Positions 61,123 through 64,000 of a stretch of 64,000 nucleotides of DNA are shown piece by piece. Location of the stretch: contig NC_058196.1 of NCBI RefSeq assembly GCF_907165205.1, positions 3,824,501 to 3,888,500 of the forward strand, in the 5' to 3' direction. This DNA is from Coccinella septempunctata (Eukaryota; Arthropoda; Insecta; Coleoptera; Coccinellidae). The position numbers and the translations under genes are program-made. The notes below the pieces were generated by a model. That model was given only the letters and a program-made list of their open reading frames with translations, searched no databases and had not been told where the DNA came from. Numbering within the stretch: position 1 is the stretch's first letter; each line of letters starts with the position of its first letter.

Positions 61123-63576
61123 GGAACGCCGGCGGGAGAAGGAAAAACAGTTGAGAGCCAGGATGCAAGAAAATACGGGAGGTACACCACTAGTGCTTCC
61201 CCCCCTCTTCGGAAATCCAGTTAAGGTGAGCTTTGAACCATTTATTACATATTTTTACAAATAACCACTGATGTGCTTCCGAAAAGTTTATTGTGTTTTT
61301 CGATGAGTCCTATCAGTTTCAAGTACCCTTAGTGATATATTCCAGGGTGTTAGTATTATCACCTTCTAGGAAGAACTGCTCACATCAGGATAAAAACAGA
61401 AAGAGCTGTTGATGTATTTACCGTCTGATCTCTCACCTTCTTGAAATGTGACCCAGTCTCACAACGGCCCCTTATGAAATCATCTTTCCGTGCATATTTC
61501 AATACCCAATCGAAAGTGTATTTTTCAGAATGTCAAAACAAATACCCACGTATTTCTCATGACCAATTTCCACACATTATATCGATCCATTTTCCACAAG
61601 CACGAAAGGTTCTGTGAAATGCAAAAAAAGAGATTCAGAACATCTTAGCGCCCATCAGATGGTATCCAATTTGAATATAAAATGGGCCTATGACCCACAA
61701 TCCGGGATTGGGGATTCTTAAACGCACCTTTTTTAGTTTCGATCCGCCAGTCAGTATTTGTTCTATCATCTTTCCCTATAGATTAATCACAATATTTTAG
61801 AAGTGATATTTTATGTAGACATAATGATATGGATCTCTAAGCCATAACATTATTTCCTGGAGTCCTCGCGTATAAATCCCCCCATTTTAATTTTTTCGAC
61901 AACTTCGAAACTTTACAATATCATAACATCTTCGATAATGATATGATAATTCAAAACTGTATGAGTCATTATAATTTTGAAAAATTATCCTAGTAGCCTT
62001 GCTTTAATCATCTTTCAACTGATCCCAATTTTTTTTAATTTTTCTCAGGTTCCTACAAATAAGAATGACCCGTTGGTGAAAAGAATTAACGGCGTACTGG
62101 GAGAGTATAGCAGGGCCAAGCATTTATTCGATGGGAAGAAGGTCTTGATCCAGCCTGGTTTCACCACTCTATATGCGGTGCAACCGAGAACACACATGCC
62201 ACCCCATCAGCCAGCAAACAGGTAATTAAATGTAGAATTCACAAGACCCTTACTGACATTGAGATGTGTCTCAACAACGCTATTTTTCCAACTTATTTCA
62301 AATACTTGTCAGGATTGATCGGTAGAATGTCACTGCTTAATTTTTGTGACGAGCATTATGAAGATGTTATCCTTGACTTCAGTCAAGGAAGATTCAAATC
62401 ATCTTGATGCACATTTTATCGTGCAACGCGTCATATCTCAATGTGCAGCCCTTTTTGAAATACCCAAACTTTTACTGAACTACTTTATATAAACAGAATA
62501 CTAATCAATATTTTTCCTTGCAGACCAACTTCTGTTGAAGCCAGGCACGAGTTGATGAAGAAAAATAACCACCACCATCCTGGCTTTCATTTTATGCCCG
62601 AGAAGAAACCGATTCAACACAGGCCAGTCGACAGCAGGCCACACGAAAGCGGCCCTTTTCAGGGCCACCAGGTCAGGCAAATCAACAAAAACAACTACGA
62701 ACATAGCGGAAACGGCGCATATCAACAAATGATGCGTCGTCCTATGGCCATGGGTCGTCCTACTGCTTATCGAATGACCCGTCCAGCCGGCCCCGTATCG
62801 AACCAACAAAGGCCCTTCGACATCAGACCCCACGAACGCGGCCCTTATCAGGGCCACAAGAATAGGCAAATTAACTACAACTATGCCGCCTACAAACAGA
62901 AAGTAAATGGACTATCTCCACTAATAATGCGTCGTCCTATGACCATGGGTGATCCTAGTCATAATCAAGTGAGGCGTACAGCCGTTCCTGTACCGGTAAG
63001 TATGAAACACCAGTTCTTCTAAAAATTATGCCTCGCTGTGAAATACGAGCTGAAAGATTTTGGATTTATTTAAATTATTCTATTGCCTTCGTAATTCGAC
63101 GTACAGCATGTATTATCCTCTCAGCATTTCCATCCAATAAACGTTCTGAGTGGTAAATAAGTGAACTCTTGTCAACTCCAGACTCTTTCAAAAATCGTAG
63201 TAAATTTCATTATCGAAACGAGGTATCCTTAATACTCACACATGATTTTTATTTTACAGGACAGAAAAACTCTACTTCACCAGAGTCCAGCTTCCTCGAA
63301 CTTCGAAGTAGACAGGGCTCTGAAGGAAATGATCATTATGAAAGCAAAACTTTCGCCTATTGTTCCCATTTCGGGGTTGGATATTAACAAAAAAAAAATT
63401 ATCTTCCATCATCCTAAGGCAACGGTGAGTTTGATAAGATATTTTTTTCCTATTTCAATCCTACATTTTTTTTATATTGATAGGGAGAAAAAGAAACCAC
63501 ACATCGATCAACACTAATTCCTTTTTTCAATTTCAGCTATCAGAGATGCCCCTTTGTAAAGGTTCCTCTACCCCGA
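61123..63576 (+). CDS. Truncated AF4/FMR2 (Lilliputian)-like gene, copy 5 (3' end outside window)
   Basis: Exons 61123-61225, 62049-62221, 62524-62995, 63260-63424 and 63537-63576; the next intron starts at 63577 and the last two exons lie beyond the window. The P-TEFb-binding-like segment, PTAY motif and ELL-binding-like segment are all present. Copy-specific: Lys for Gln in RREKEKQ; it shares Ile for Phe (KKKIIF) with copy 4 but keeps Asp in ISGLDINK. Whether the TAA after SDDEE is also here cannot be seen. Confidence 0.66.
61226..62048 (+). other. Intron between visible exons 1 and 2, copy 5
   Basis: Same 823 bp intron with minor substitutions. Nothing recognised. Confidence 0.7.
62222..62523 (+). 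other. Intron between visible exons 2 and 3, copy 5
   Basis: Same 302 bp phase 2 intron. Confidence 0.7.
62621..62995 (+). repeat. Internal exon duplication, copy 5
   Basis: Same 63- and 62-codon repeats, with one synonymous change (GGT to GGA) in the second. Confidence 0.83.
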
Positions 63577-64000
63577 GTAAGTACAAATAATTTATCTCCA
63601 CATTTACGCTCCCAACATTCAACTCATCTGAGAAACTAAAATTTCTTTCGAAACCAAATTTCTCTGATTTGTCTTTGCAATGAAATTTCAACGTATACAC
63701 ACAGACTTCATTTCAAATCTTGAGTCAAAACTCAGGGACGTCGAACGGAACATGAAAATCGCCAATCACGTGATAAAATTGAAATACAATATCACAGGAA
63801 GCCTGAATGGAAATCCGCGAACGGGCAGTTTTCAGCCGATGTGATGGTTCTAAATAACCTGATTTTCATTCGAAAACTTGTTCGTTTTCACTTGCGAAAA
63901 TTTTAGGGAATTCGATTTTTTGGCGGGGTCTTTCAGCTTGTTGAAACTTTTTGTTTCGTTAAGGTCCATTTTTTCATATATGATGAGATTTTAAAGAATC
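63569..64000 (+). repeat. Macro-array unit 5, first 432 bp
   Basis: Start of a further copy, matching positions 1-432 nearly exactly. The array therefore continues past the right edge. The left edge likewise begins inside an exon, so the array also extends to the left. Confidence 0.95.
63577..64000 (+). other. Start of the 670 bp intron, copy 5
   Basis: Donor GTAAGT at 63577. The window ends before the CCGACGTTTCGG motif and the acceptor. Confidence 0.7.

Larger units (their letters stand above)
45101..63568 (+). repeat. Macro-array unit 4 (18468 bp)
   Basis: Fourth complete copy and the longest. It is 2606 bp longer than unit 2, which is explained by a direct 2597 bp duplication (52605-55201 repeated at 55202-57798) plus small indels. 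It also has a short inversion in the jockey RT near 47532-47570. Confidence 0.97.

Noticed and set aside
1..64000. CRISPR array, integron or prokaryotic operon explanation for the repeats
   Set aside because: Repeats are kilobase-scale with spliced exons and LINEs; no short direct repeats with unique spacers and no prokaryotic gene organisation.
1..64000. LTR retrotransposons, DNA transposases, tRNA or rRNA genes
   Set aside because: No LTR pairs, transposase motifs, cloverleaf-like sequence or rRNA-like stretches were recognised on either strand.

Overview
The window is eukaryotic and most likely from an insect. It is AT-rich, has spliced genes with GT..AG introns, carries two kinds of non-LTR retrotransposon, and holds a satellite. 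It contains no bacterial or phage features. I cannot name the order or species from sequence alone.

Layout: almost the whole window is one head-to-tail macro-array. Four complete units (1-14405, 14406-30267, 30268-45100, 45101-63568) and the start of a fifth (63569-64000) lie in the same orientation and look about 99% identical by eye. Each unit holds, in order: (i) the last exons of a spliced host gene with its poly(A) signal; (ii) a diverged satellite stretch; (iii) a 5'-truncated jockey/CR1-type LINE inserted in that satellite; (iv) a short satellite remnant; (v) a nearly full-length LINE of the R2 superfamily type (Myb-like N-terminus, YMDD reverse transcriptase, C-terminal restriction-like endonuclease), broken by stop codons; (vi) a 3.8-7.8 kb block of a roughly 1.02 kb composite satellite; (vii) the first visible exons of the next host-gene copy, which runs across the arbitrary unit boundary used here. 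Unit length varies with satellite copy number and, in unit 4, with an extra 2597 bp duplication.

The host gene is the most interesting part. Seven exons with clean splice sites encode a 352-residue product. Its motif order matches the N-terminal third of the AF4/FMR2 (AFF/Lilliputian) scaffold of the super elongation complex: an ERRREQE/LFGNPVK/RI..LG.Y segment (the P-TEFb-binding part of AFF proteins), a PTAY motif, a VD..LKEM motif (the ELL-binding part) and a DL..LSD acidic motif. It then stops at a TAA. All complete copies carry this TAA, yet the frame stays open for 49 more codons. The AF9/ENL-binding motif and C-terminal domain of AFF proteins are absent. The first coding exon was not found. 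Differences between copies are mostly amino-acid changing, which suggests weak constraint.

How the parts relate (inference): the two LINEs inserted into old satellite beside a truncated AFF-like gene, and the composite then amplified. The copies still exchange sequence, because variants inside the jockey copies show all four allele combinations. Unit 4 shows two local rearrangements: a template-switch-like inversion inside the jockey RT and an illegitimate tandem duplication that fuses satellite to the end of the R2-type ORF. None of the LINE copies looks able to move by itself.
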